A DNA stretch of 33,848 nt from CAZHSN01 sp964535125 (GTDB lineage: Bacteria > Armatimonadota > HRBIN16): NCBI GenBank assembly GCA_964535125.1, contig CAZHSN010000017.1, forward strand, positions 1 through 33,848, in the 5' to 3' direction. Under the pieces are notes generated by a model. The model ran no database searches. It was not told the origin of the DNA and was given only the letters and a program-made list of their open reading frames with translations. The translations under genes and the position numbers were made by a program. Positions 8,867-17,180 of this stretch are shown here, piece after piece. Every line of letters starts with the position of its first letter. Positions within the stretch are counted from its first letter, which is position 1.

Positions 8867-8927
8867 GATCACAACCTCGTTTGCATGCCCTTGGCGACCC
8901 GATGAGGCAGGCATCGCGTTACACTGA

Positions 8928-8936
8928 ATATTAGCA
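8928..8936 (-). promoter_or_regulatory. Candidate extended -10 promoter of the SBBP/DUF2334 operon
   Basis: Minus-strand TGCTAATAT is an extended -10 element, about 62 bases before the ATG at 8866. No convincing -35 hexamer lies 16-18 bases upstream. The same TGC-plus-hexamer form occurs in front of the response regulator (1985-1993), which supports both weakly. Confidence 0.45.
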
Positions 8937-8968
8937 CTTCGGGTTGATCATATTCCGTTCTGGGTTCC

Positions 8969-8973
8969 GGAGG
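8969..8973 (+). promoter_or_regulatory. Ribosome site that decides the addB start
   Basis: GGAGG lies nine bases before TTG at 8983. The frame is open further to a TTG at 8944, but that one has no purine-rich site before it and would place the ribosome site inside the gene. TTG at 8977 is possible but too close to the site. Confidence 0.6.
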
Positions 8974-8982
8974 TGGTTGCGT

Positions 8983-11841
8983 TTGTTTGGTGGCCGTGTT
9001 TACCCGGTTCACCCCGGTCAGTCACCGGAGGATGTGTTGGTCGCGCTCTGTGACCGGCTCGCGCCGCCTGGCACTCTACACACGGTGTACCTGGTCGCTC
9101 CGTCGTCACACTGTGCCTTGCACGTTCGCCGCATGCTGGCCCTCCATCGGGGCGTTGCCGGCGTTGAGACCATGCCCATGGCCCGTCTGGCTGCCGTGCT
9201 GGCTGACAGCAGCAGAGCGTCGTTGAGCGTGGCTGACGGATGCGCGGCAGTCTGCAGGGTGTTGCGGGACCCTCCGGCGCTGCTGAGACGGCATGGTCAG
9301 CACGACCAGGCCCGCTCTGCCGTCTGGCGTGCGCTGCGCGCTGTTCGTCGGATGCCTCCGGAGTTGCTGGATGCGCTGCGCGAGGAACCCACGCGCGGCA
9401 TGGATCTGCATCAACTGTATGCCTCGTTTCGTTCACTGGTAAATGGACGGACTGATGAAGAGGATCTATACGAGATGGCCTCGGACCGGGTGTCTGCATG
9501 GGGTGCTCACGATGTGATGCCGTCGGTGGTGCTGTACCTGCCGCGCCGCGGCTCTCCAGGGGCGTCGCGTCTGCTTAAGGCGCTGGAAGACCGGGACGTG
9601 CTCCACACGGTAACGCTGGACGATGACCCGGCGAATGCAGGGGTATTGCCTGCGTCCTCGTCTACAGGCGTATCCGCTGCGGATGCCGCGGGAGTCCATG
9701 CTGGTGTGCGCATAGTGCGCGCGCACGATCCCTATGACGAAGTGAGCGCGGCGTTGTCGCATGTCCATCTGCTGAGTGAGCGCGGCGTACCCTTGCACCG
9801 CATCGCGATTCTGGCGCCGCCCTCCACACCGGTCGCACCGGTGACCGACTTATGCCGGGCCGCTGATGTGCCTGTGTTCTGTCCGGCGTACATGCGCTTG
9901 GATGGGACGCTGCCGGCGCGTCTATTACTGGATGCCTTACGTATGGCTGAGGAACCGCAGGATGCGGACGGCTGGCGCGCATGGCTGGTGCAGGCGCCCA
10001 GTGCTCTGCCCAAGAGCTATGAAGATGCTCTGAAACACCTGGATGTTACGGTGGATGCGTACCGGCTTGCCGAACGTTTACGTGCGGATGCCGCACAGCC
10101 GGATCCATCGGCAGACGTTGGGACGACCGACCTGTATCGCTTACTGACCTTGGATGTGTGGCGGCTCAACAGCCGTTCGCCGGCTGACTGGAGCGCAGTC
10201 AGTTGCGCGTTAATTGACAGTTGCCTGCCGGATGGGCATCCGCAGCTCGACGGGGTCATCAGAGCGGTCGAGCGTGCGGGAGGATGCCAAATCGCCTCCC
10301 TGAACCGGTCGGAATGGCGCTGGGTTGTGCAGCAGGAGTTGAGCCACACCGTGCTTCCCATCGGTAAGGCCGGGGAAGGGGTGTTTGTCGGCACACTGGC
10401 GCATGCGCGGGGCATCGGCTTTGAGCACGTGTGGTTGCTAAACGCCGTTGAGGGGGAGTTGCCCGGGACGCCGGAGACTTCGCCGTTAATGCCGGAACTG
10501 GAACCCTTGGTGCATTGGCGCCATGAGGAGTTGGCTCAGGTGCGCCAGGATGTGCGGGAGCGGCTGGCGCTGAGTTCGTGCACGGTGAGTTTCAGTATGG
10601 GGCGTCCGGTCACAGGGCAGGTGTTGTTCCCGTCGCGCTGGCTCATTGAGATCGCCTCCGCGTTGCATGGGCAACCTGTCAGCGGAACGGACCTGATGCA
10701 GATGCGTCCCTGCGCCTGGCTGCATCACACAGACGGACTAGTCACCGATCCTCGGGTGGAACGTCCCTGGAGTGTCGCATCCTTCAGGCTGCAGCGTCTG
10801 TATGAACTCCGGGGCGATCTGAGCGCCCTTCAGTCGCATCCTCTGGTGCGGGAGGATGAGTCGCTGATGCGGACGCTGAACGTGATCCGCGCTCGATGCG
10901 GAGGAGACGCTGCCTGGCTGGGTGTCGGCATGCCGGCGCTGGCGTTGGATAACGCCATATCCCCGATGAAGCTGCAGATGTGGGCCGAATGTCCAGCGCG
11001 TTTCGCGATGAACTGCGAACTGGGGCTTCCCATGCCTGTGGAACCAGACCCCGGCGGCAGAGTGAAAGCCGTGGACATTGGATCTGTGATTCATGCGTTG
11101 ATGCGCCGATGGGGTGTGGCACGTCGTGCGGATCGAGACGTCAGCAGCCGCGAGATGCAGGAATGGGTTGCGGAAGAACTGCAGCGGTTGCCCTCATCCA
11201 CGAGTGTGTGGCGTGAAGCCGATGCGGAGCAGATCCTGTTGATGTTTCAGCAATATGTCCGCTGGGAAAGCCAACACATCAACGGTGCAATACGCGCCGT
11301 TGAATGGAGTTTCTCACTGGACGCGACCGGTTTGGAGCCCATGGTCATCACAGGCAGGGTGGATCGGATCGACAGTGACGAGCAAGGTGTGTGCGTGATC
11401 ACTGACTACAAGACAGGGCGCAGTCTGAAAAAGAAACAGTTCGATCAGGACTGCGTGGTCGGCGGCAAGCAACTGCAACCCGCGTTGTACTCCATGGCTG
11501 TTGAACGCGGGATGGCAGAGCGTGTCGCCGGGTTTCGGTTTGTGATGCCTGGTCCCATCGATACGGCTGACTGCCAGACCATAGATTGGCCATGGAATGA
11601 CGCATCCAAACAGCGCAGCCGTGAGGTGCTCCAGCGAATCCGGACCGGTTTGAGCCGCGGGGAGTATCCGATGAACCCGGGAGACGACCAGAAACACTGC
11701 CGTTATTGCTGCTTTACCCATATCTGTCCTGTAAACCGCCAGCGCTGGACACGACACGCATGGGAGTGTAGCAACCTGTTTGACGCGTATTTGGGGCTGA
11801 TCGCCGGAGCGGAGAGCAGTGAGGACGCCGAGGATGAGTAG
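8983..11841 (+). CDS. addB: AddB-like helicase-nuclease subunit (RecB-type nuclease with Fe-S cysteines)
   Basis: About 952 residues, shorter than typical AddB (about 1,150). With AddA it should process double-strand DNA ends for RecA. The C-terminal PD-(D/E)XK nuclease is complete: GRVDRID with D794 and TDYKTG with D808/K810. The iron-sulphur staple typical of AddB is present: C670 in AECPARF and C906, C909, C915 (CX2CX5C) near the end. A helicase-like middle region contains VFVGTLAHARGIGFEHVWLL, matching the motif region before the nuclease. The N-terminus (RVYPVHPGQSPED) lacks a recognisable Walker A loop. The gene overlaps addA by eight bases, the classical addB-addA order. Alternative start at 8944. 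Confidence 0.85.
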   Translation: MFGGRVYPVHPGQSPEDVLVALCDRLAPPGTLHTVYLVAPSSHCALHVRRMLALHRGVAGVETMPMARLAAVLADSSRASLSVADGCAAVCRVLRDPPALLRRHGQHDQARSAVWRALRAVRRMPPELLDALREEPTRGMDLHQLYASFRSLVNGRTDEEDLYEMASDRVSAWGAHDVMPSVVLYLPRRGSPGASRLLKALEDRDVLHTVTLDDDPANAGVLPASSSTGVSAADAAGVHAGVRIVRAHDPYDEVSAALSHVHLLSERGVPLHRIAILAPPSTPVAPVTDLCRAADVPVFCPAYMRLDGTLPARLLLDALRMAEEPQDADGWRAWLVQAPSALPKSYEDALKHLDVTVDAYRLAERLRADAAQPDPSADVGTTDLYRLLTLDVWRLNSRSPADWSAVSCALIDSCLPDGHPQLDGVIRAVERAGGCQIASLNRSEWRWVVQQELSHTVLPIGKAGEGVFVGTLAHARGIGFEHVWLLNAVEGELPGTPETSPLMPELEPLVHWRHEELAQVRQDVRERLALSSCTVSFSMGRPVTGQVLFPSRWLIEIASALHGQPVSGTDLMQMRPCAWLHHTDGLVTDPRVERPWSVASFRLQRLYELRGDLSALQSHPLVREDESLMRTLNVIRARCGGDAAWLGVGMPALALDNAISPMKLQMWAECPARFAMNCELGLPMPVEPDPGGRVKAVDIGSVIHALMRRWGVARRADRDVSSREMQEWVAEELQRLPSSTSVWREADAEQILLMFQQYVRWESQHINGAIRAVEWSFSLDATGLEPMVITGRVDRIDSDEQGVCVITDYKTGRSLKKKQFDQDCVVGGKQLQPALYSMAVERGMAERVAGFRFVMPGPIDTADCQTIDWPWNDASKQRSREVLQRIRTGLSRGEYPMNPGDDQKHCRYCCFTHICPVNRQRWTRHAWECSNLFDAYLGLIAGAESSEDAEDE

Positions 11842-14800
11842 CGCGATGTCACTGGTAGACCAAGCCGCCAGGATACGGGCGATTACAGAGACAGGCCTCA
11901 GTTGTTTTGTCGAAGCAGGCGCTGGGTCGGGTAAGACGCGGTGTCTGGTGGAGCGTGTACTTACGCTGCTGGAGGCTGGCACGCCGGCTGAGTCCATTGC
12001 CGTGATCACATTTACACGGAAGGCGGCCGGTGAACTGCGCGACCGCATCCGGATGACGGTGACGGAGCGTCTCCATACCGATCCGTGGAACGAGACGCTG
12101 ATTGCCGCCAGCACGACGCTGGATCAGATGGCGGTGGAAACCATTCACAGTTTCTGCCGTCGCCTGCTGCTGCGTTTCTCTCTGGAGGCAGGACTGCCAG
12201 CAGGACTGACCGTGATGAACAGCGTGGATGAGCAGGCGGCGCAAGAGGGTGATGCCTGTGAGTTCGCAACCTCTGTTGGGCCGGATGTCCGCGAAGCCAT
12301 GTTGGAACTGCTGCGTGCAGGCATCACAACGGCGCGACTGAGTGAGTTGTACAAGACATGCTGGTATCAACCGTCTGACTTACCGGTGCCTGCGCCGTTT
12401 CAGGAAGCAGCCGTTCGCGTATGGTTTGAAGACCTGCAGCGGCTGTCTGAGCAGTATGCGGATCTGCGTACAGACAAGTACGTGCAGCGCGTGATTCAAT
12501 TCGTGACCGAAGTTAGACGGAACCTGGACGGCGCGACTACCGCCACGACGTTCCGGCGGATGCCTCCCTGGCCCTCACGCAGTTTTGGTGCGCGGAGCGG
12601 CCGCGTTGTGCAGCTTAAGAGCGACATGTTGCAGATGAAACACCGATGGCTGCAGGATGTCTGGCGTGCGTGGGCCGCTCAGCATCTTCAGGTTGTGGCG
12701 TCGGCTATGGCGGAGCATGCACAGGCAGCGCACGCCCGCAGGCGGGACGGTGGCGTTCTGCGCCAGGACGAGTTGTTGCGTTTGACAATGGATCTGTTAT
12801 GTCACCAGCCCGCGTTACGGGAGCGGGTACGGAGCACCTGCCGTTATCTGCTGGTGGACGAATTTCAGGATACCGATCGGGAGCAAGTGGAGATCATCGC
12901 CCGGATAGTCTCCCGACCCGACGCTGACAGCGGCATGACCCCGATGCTTCCTGACCCTGAGCCGGGCCGCCTCTTTGTCGTCGGTGACTATCGTCAGGCC
13001 ATCTATGGGTTCCGTGGTGCGGATGTCACACTGTTTGAAGCGGTTCGTGACCAGATGCCCGACGACGTGGTGCGGTTGGTGACCAACTTCCGCAGCAGTT
13101 GGCCTGTGGTTCATGCGGTGAACACCCTGTTCGAGGCTCTGGACAAGGTTCATTTTCCCCCCATGGCAGCCATTCACTCACCGGACACAGTGACGGACGG
13201 CGGTGCGGCGGCGTTCGGGGGACCGCTGGAGGCGAAGGCCGCAGAGGTGCGCCGCCGCGAGGCTCGAGCCGTTGTTCAGCTGGTTTGTTCAGAGTTAGGC
13301 GCTGGCTGTCGCCCAGAAGACATCGCGGTACTCATGCGCAATCGGTCGATCTTGCGAGCCTTGGAGTCGGAGATGGATGAGGCTGGGATCGCGTATCGCG
13401 TGGAGTCGCAGTCTTTGCTGTGCGCAACGCAGGAGTACCAGGATGTGCGCAATCTGTTAGCCGCCATCGCGTTCCCCGGTGATGAGGCTGCCGTAGTCGC
13501 GGCGCTGATGGGGCCTGCATGTGGTTGTACGCTTCGCGAGTTGCAGACATGGCGTCGGGGAGGAGGCGTATGGTCGTTGCAGGCGGAACCAGCCGACATC
13601 CCACCGGAGAGGGTCGCCCACTCCCTGCGCCGGTTACGTGACTGGCGTGCTCTGTCGCATCAGATTTCAGCGCCGGCACTCGTGGTTCAATTGATATCCC
13701 GTTCCGGCCTGGTGGAGAGCGCCGCAGCCTATGCACACGCACGAGAGAGTTGGAGACGGTATAAACTGCTGCAGCAGATGGCGCAGGATTGGGATGGAAG
13801 CGGGGGGTTGATGGGATTTGTGCGATGGCTGGATGACCTGGCCGATCGGCAGATCCGGCAAGACGAGTCGGTGACGCCTGATCTGGGAATGCCCGCTGTG
13901 CGCCTGCTAACCGTACACGCAGCAAAGNNNNNNNNNNTGGAGTTCGACACGGTGGTGGGGGCTGGCTTCGCCGGCCAGGGCGGCAACACACGCTATCCTT
14001 TGCTGGCTCGACAAGGGAGCACGAGCGCCTGGTGTCCGGGTGTCTGCCGCACGCAGAAGAACGAAGGGTGCGAGGGCTGTGAAGGACGGAGTGTGCACCT
14101 GGCGCAGCGTGAGGCCGCCCAGGCTGAGAGCATGCGGTTGCTGTATGTAGCCTGTACACGGGCGCAGCGGCGTCTCTATCTCAGTTTTTGGAGCCCTTCT
14201 GCCAAAGCCGGCGAACCGGAGTTAATGGAGCGGGTGGCTTCAGCCTGGCAGAACGCAGGCTTGTGCGTGGTTGAACCCCAGGAGCCATCGCAGCCGCGGC
14301 GGGAGGCGCCGCCGCCACCCCCTGATGAGGTGACGCTGTCAGACTGGCAGAGGCAGCGGCACGCCGCGTTTCAGGATGGTCGCTTGACCATTGTAACCCC
14401 CAGCCGTTTGAGCCATGCCGACTGGCCGCTGGACGACGCTGGTTCTCCTGAATGGGAGCCGACCATACAGGCTGCAGATGAGGTGCGGCTGACACCGGAT
14501 CAACGGCGTGCGCTGCAGCGCGGTCACGCCGTTCACCGCACACTGGCGACGGTGTCGCTTCCCGACGGGGGCGATCTGGAGGTGCGGGCCATCGCCGCAG
14601 CGCGGGACGCCGGATTGGGTGACGATCCAGAAACGCTGCGGCTGGCGTCCATACTCCTGCGCGGCGTCCGTGACTTATGCAGGCACGCGTCCTGGAAGCG
14701 GGAGGTATATCTGGGCCTCCCGTTGGGGAAGCAGCGCCTGCTGGAAGGGTATGCTGACCTGGTGATTGACCGCCCCGAGGGTCTGATCATCGTCGACTAT

Positions 14801-15043
14801 AAAACCGACTTCCTTGCCAGCGAGGCGGAGGTGCGCCGGAGGGCGCAGTCATACCGGCCCCAACTGGCCTGCTATGCCCATGCGCTGCATGAGGTCACCG
14901 GAAGACCGGTGATCTGCGGTTATGTGGTGTTTGTGCTCAATGGCGAACCGCTCTGCATTCGGCTGGATGATCTGGAGCAGACATGGAACGCGCTTGCCGC
15001 CTCCGGGTTTACAGAGCCCCGATCCGGGACAGATAGTCCTTGA
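11834..15043 (+). CDS. addA: AddA-like UvrD-family helicase-nuclease (contains a sequencing gap)
   Basis: ATP-driven 3'-5' helicase with a C-terminal nuclease, partner of AddB. Motifs in order: Walker A GAGSGKT (29-35), ITFTRKAAGELRDRI, Walker B LLVDEFQDTD (D342/E343), VVGDYRQAIYGFRGAD, VTNFRSSWPVV, LLTVHAAK followed by EFDTVVGAG, and RLLYVACTRAQRRLYLSFW. The nuclease domain has GYADLVID and IIVDYKTD (about D988/K990) plus QLACYAHAL. Length about 1,069 residues, slightly short for AddA. ATG at 11834 is chosen because of the GTGAGG upstream and the overlap with addB; GTG 11819 and ATG 11846 are alternatives. A ten-N run at 13928-13937 falls in helicase motif V but keeps the frame open. The last 35 bases overlap hldD on the other strand. 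Confidence 0.92.
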   Translation: MSSAMSLVDQAARIRAITETGLSCFVEAGAGSGKTRCLVERVLTLLEAGTPAESIAVITFTRKAAGELRDRIRMTVTERLHTDPWNETLIAASTTLDQMAVETIHSFCRRLLLRFSLEAGLPAGLTVMNSVDEQAAQEGDACEFATSVGPDVREAMLELLRAGITTARLSELYKTCWYQPSDLPVPAPFQEAAVRVWFEDLQRLSEQYADLRTDKYVQRVIQFVTEVRRNLDGATTATTFRRMPPWPSRSFGARSGRVVQLKSDMLQMKHRWLQDVWRAWAAQHLQVVASAMAEHAQAAHARRRDGGVLRQDELLRLTMDLLCHQPALRERVRSTCRYLLVDEFQDTDREQVEIIARIVSRPDADSGMTPMLPDPEPGRLFVVGDYRQAIYGFRGADVTLFEAVRDQMPDDVVRLVTNFRSSWPVVHAVNTLFEALDKVHFPPMAAIHSPDTVTDGGAAAFGGPLEAKAAEVRRREARAVVQLVCSELGAGCRPEDIAVLMRNRSILRALESEMDEAGIAYRVESQSLLCATQEYQDVRNLLAAIAFPGDEAAVVAALMGPACGCTLRELQTWRRGGGVWSLQAEPADIPPERVAHSLRRLRDWRALSHQISAPALVVQLISRSGLVESAAAYAHARESWRRYKLLQQMAQDWDGSGGLMGFVRWLDDLADRQIRQDESVTPDLGMPAVRLLTVHAAKXXXXEFDTVVGAGFAGQGGNTRYPLLARQGSTSAWCPGVCRTQKNEGCEGCEGRSVHLAQREAAQAESMRLLYVACTRAQRRLYLSFWSPSAKAGEPELMERVASAWQNAGLCVVEPQEPSQPRREAPPPPPDEVTLSDWQRQRHAAFQDGRLTIVTPSRLSHADWPLDDAGSPEWEPTIQAADEVRLTPDQRRALQRGHAVHRTLATVSLPDGGDLEVRAIAAARDAGLGDDPETLRLASILLRGVRDLCRHASWKREVYLGLPLGKQRLLEGYADLVIDRPEGLIIVDYKTDFLASEAEVRRRAQSYRPQLACYAHALHEVTGRPVICGYVVFVLNGEPLCIRLDDLEQTWNALAASGFTEPRSGTDSP
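13928..13937. other. Run of ten N (assembly gap) inside addA
   Basis: Ten undetermined bases between the AAG of TVHAAK and TGGAGTTC. In UvrD-type helicases this spot normally reads K-G-L-E-F, which would need only four unknown bases before the TG. The fixed length of ten suggests a placeholder that adds about six bases, so protein numbering after it is probably two residues too high. Confidence 0.9.
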
Positions 15044-15953
15044 TGCCGCTCTCAAGCGTTTCGAACGGTAGATCGTATCCGGTTGAGCGCAGTCCGTTGA
15101 TGTCGGCGCAGGTGTAGTTTTGGTACTTGCCCAGCAGTGAGTCGGGGAAGGGGATATATTCAACTCTACCCGTGCCCAGCAGGTGGATCAATGTGCTGGC
15201 GATGTCGTTAAAACTTCGGCTGACGCCTGTGCCGACATTGACGATGCATTGCCGAGGTTCCGCCTGACCGAAATGCAGGTTGACATTGACCACATCGCGT
15301 ACATATACAAAATCCCGCTCCTGCTCTCCATCCGCGATACCATCAGTGCCGCAGAACAACTTGGCAACCCCAGTTTGTGCCAACTGCCGGTACAACTGCC
15401 AGATCATGGAGGCCATGCGCCCTTTGTGCGCCTCACGCGGGCCGTACACGTTGAAGTACCGCAATCCCACCAGCGTCGACCGCGCGGCTGGCATCAGCGA
15501 CCGCACATGCTGGTCGAACGCCAGCTTGCTGTAACCGTATACATTCAAAGGCGTCTCGGCGCCTGGCTGCTCGCTGCAGTGCCTTGAGTTGCCATACGTG
15601 GCCGCGCTGGACGCGTACACGAACGGAACATGTCGCTCCAGACACCAGTGACACAAGTCGCGGGAGAACGTGTAGTTGTTATGCATCATGTAGCGTCCGT
15701 CCGACTCCATGGTGTCCGAACAGGCGCCCTGGTGATACACCACTTCGACCCTCCGGTCGAAGCGCCTTCTGCACAGCAGTTCGTGAAAGTCGGTCTTGTG
15801 TTCGTAGTCGGCGATGGTGAGGTCTGCCAGATTGCGGCACTTTTCTGGCCGGGTCATGTTATCGACTACCAGAATATCCGATCGTCCGAGTTGGTTAAGG
15901 CGTTCAATCAAGTTGCTGCCGATAAACCCGGCTCCACCGGTAACCACGATCAT
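15009..15953 (-). CDS. hldD: ADP-L-glycero-D-manno-heptose 6-epimerase
   Basis: Cytoplasmic short-chain dehydrogenase-type epimerase that makes the L,D-heptose nucleotide used in LPS core or other surface glycans. 314 residues, as usual for HldD. NAD-binding loop GGAGFIGSN (6-14), YHQGACSDT (73-81), FVYASSAATYG, catalytic Tyr/Lys in YGYSK (Y139/K143), LRYFNVYGPRE and EQERDFVYVRDVV. ATG at 15953 has AGGAGG nine bases upstream; the frame is open to 16055 but that extension is not family-like. No other heptose gene is visible. The 3' end lies inside the end of addA, so the two transcripts converge with a 35-base overlap. Upstream on the minus strand, GATAAT (16015-16020) is a possible -10. Confidence 0.93.
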   Translation of the reverse strand: MIVVTGGAGFIGSNLIERLNQLGRSDILVVDNMTRPEKCRNLADLTIADYEHKTDFHELLCRRRFDRRVEVVYHQGACSDTMESDGRYMMHNNYTFSRDLCHWCLERHVPFVYASSAATYGNSRHCSEQPGAETPLNVYGYSKLAFDQHVRSLMPAARSTLVGLRYFNVYGPREAHKGRMASMIWQLYRQLAQTGVAKLFCGTDGIADGEQERDFVYVRDVVNVNLHFGQAEPRQCIVNVGTGVSRSFNDIASTLIHLLGTGRVEYIPFPDSLLGKYQNYTCADINGLRSTGYDLPFETLESGIKDYLSRIGAL

Positions 15954-16010
15954 ATGTGCATACCTCCTGCATGGTCCGAACCCGCGGCTCAGCGTATCCA
16001 TGGCGTTCCG

Positions 16011-16019
16011 TGTTATTAT
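16011..16019 (+). promoter_or_regulatory. Possible extended -10 promoter of the ankyrin gene
   Basis: TGTTATTAT is an extended -10 form, about 55 bases before the likely GTG start at 16074. No -35 is seen. Its minus strand provides the GATAAT that could serve hldD, so the two promoters would overlap. Confidence 0.3.
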
Positions 16020-16073
16020 CCTATTCGGGTCCCTCGAATCACCATCATGGGGCAACCGTCAGGGAGGGTACTG

Positions 16074-16583
16074 GTGCTGTTTTTCATGTTCGGTCGTAAC
16101 CGCGTCCGAAAGGCGTTCCGCGATGCGGTCGGTGACCGGAATATACCCATGATTTCGGGGTTATTACAAACTCACCCCTGGCTGACGCATCTGCGCGACG
16201 CCAAAGGATGGACACCGCTGCATGCGGCGGCGTCGAACGGATTCGATGACATCGTGTCGATTTTGCTGGACCGCGGTATGGATCCGAATGTGACCGACCG
16301 GTATGGCCGCACCGCATTGCATATCAGCACCGCCCATGGACACATTGAAGTGGTCCGGGTGCTATGCGAGGGGGATGCCAATCTGGACGCGACCGACAGG
16401 GACGGCAATACGGCGCTGCATCTGGCCTTTCAGCAGCGGCTATCCAGTTTGGTCAAGTATCTCATCCAAGAAGGCGCTTCGCTGGAGATCGCCAACACGC
16501 TGGGCGAAAAGCCCGTTGATATGGCCCGCGATGACGCTTGGGCGCAGGCGACGCTGGACAGCGCGCGAACCACACCACGCTGA
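16074..16583 (+). CDS. Small ankyrin-repeat protein
   Basis: 169 residues. After an N-terminal helical segment it has three good ankyrin repeats and a fourth partial one: GWTPLHAAASNGFDDIVSIL, GRTALHISTAHGHIEVVRVL, GNTALHLAFQQRLSSLVKYL and a final GEKPVDMARDD. Ankyrin repeats mediate protein-protein contacts; the partner is unknown. The frame stays open upstream to 15630, but that part is antisense to hldD. The best start is GTG at 16074, preceded by GGGAGGG at a spacing of about six; ATG 16047 and ATG 16086 are alternatives. No signal peptide, so probably cytoplasmic. Its stop directly abuts the stop of the convergent membrane-protein gene. Confidence 0.8.
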   Translation: MLFFMFGRNRVRKAFRDAVGDRNIPMISGLLQTHPWLTHLRDAKGWTPLHAAASNGFDDIVSILLDRGMDPNVTDRYGRTALHISTAHGHIEVVRVLCEGDANLDATDRDGNTALHLAFQQRLSSLVKYLIQEGASLEIANTLGEKPVDMARDDAWAQATLDSARTTPR

Positions 16584-17081
16584 TCAGGCTTCCTTCACGG
16601 CGGCCGCCATACGCGCCGTGTAGCGTTCGATCCACGGATTGGTGAACACTACCATCACCACGGCGGCTGCACCATGGGGCAGCGCTACCAGGAGGCGCTG
16701 ATTGATCCACGGGGCCGCCAATGACGCCGCAAGAGCCGGAAGGCTGATCAACACACAACATGCGAGCGCCAGTGCGACGGCAACTCCCGGGTGATCGGTA
16801 CGGACGTACCGGAACCGTCGTGACAGCCAGACCCCAGCCAAGTTGAGCGCAACAGTTGCGAGTGTGAGCGCCGTCGCGTGCCATGACCATATCCAGTCAT
16901 GCCGCCAGTAGGATGGTTCAGGCAATGCCGGATCAAAGCGTCGCATCCCCCAGATCACGCTGGCAGTCAGCAGGGTTGCGGTGAGCGCCTGTATCCACGC
17001 CATCAGGCGCGCTGCCCGCAGCGAGACGGCTGCGTCCATCATCAGCACGTTGCGACCTGGCCGAGTTGATGTATGGGTCAT
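16584..17081 (-). CDS. Small four-helix membrane protein of unknown function
   Basis: 165 residues. I do not recognise the family. Four hydrophobic stretches are visible: around AWIQALTATLLTASVIWGM, HATALTLATVALNLAGVWL, VAVALALACCVLISLPALAA and ALPHGAAAVVMVVF. A short charged loop (RRFRYVRTDHPG) lies between helices 2 and 3, and the C-terminus is RYTARMAAAVKEA. Start ATG at 17081 has AGAGG about ten bases upstream; the frame continues to 17195, but that part would be antisense to the rpoZ leader and is not membrane-like. Divergent from rpoZ with 99 bases between the starts, and convergent with the ankyrin gene with no gap. Confidence 0.75.
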   Translation of the reverse strand: MTHTSTRPGRNVLMMDAAVSLRAARLMAWIQALTATLLTASVIWGMRRFDPALPEPSYWRHDWIWSWHATALTLATVALNLAGVWLSRRFRYVRTDHPGVAVALALACCVLISLPALAASLAAPWINQRLLVALPHGAAAVVMVVFTNPWIERYTARMAAAVKEA

Positions 17082-17088
17082 GAATATG

Positions 17089-17118
17089 TTGCCTCTGTGC
17101 CTTGATCGGAGGTATACT
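17089..17118 (+). promoter_or_regulatory. Candidate sigma-70 promoter of rpoZ-dnaJ
   Basis: TTGCCT (17089-17094), an 18-base spacer and TATACT (17113-17118). This predicts a start near 17125 and a leader of about 56 bases that includes a small CCCGG/CCGGG inverted repeat (17134-17149). The -10 sequence GTATAC is self-complementary, so it might also serve the divergent membrane-protein gene. Confidence 0.45.
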
Positions 17119-17180
17119 GGAATGCTAGAGCGCCCGGAAGGTGACCGGGTAGATCCCCTACAGGAGCGCCCGATACCAAC

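Noticed and set aside
11314..12114. 266-codon minus-strand frame across the addB/addA junction
   Set aside because: No family features; both opposite-strand genes show full catalytic motifs there.
15630..16073. N-terminal extension of the ankyrin gene
   Set aside because: It is antisense to hldD, and a good ribosome site marks a start at 16074.
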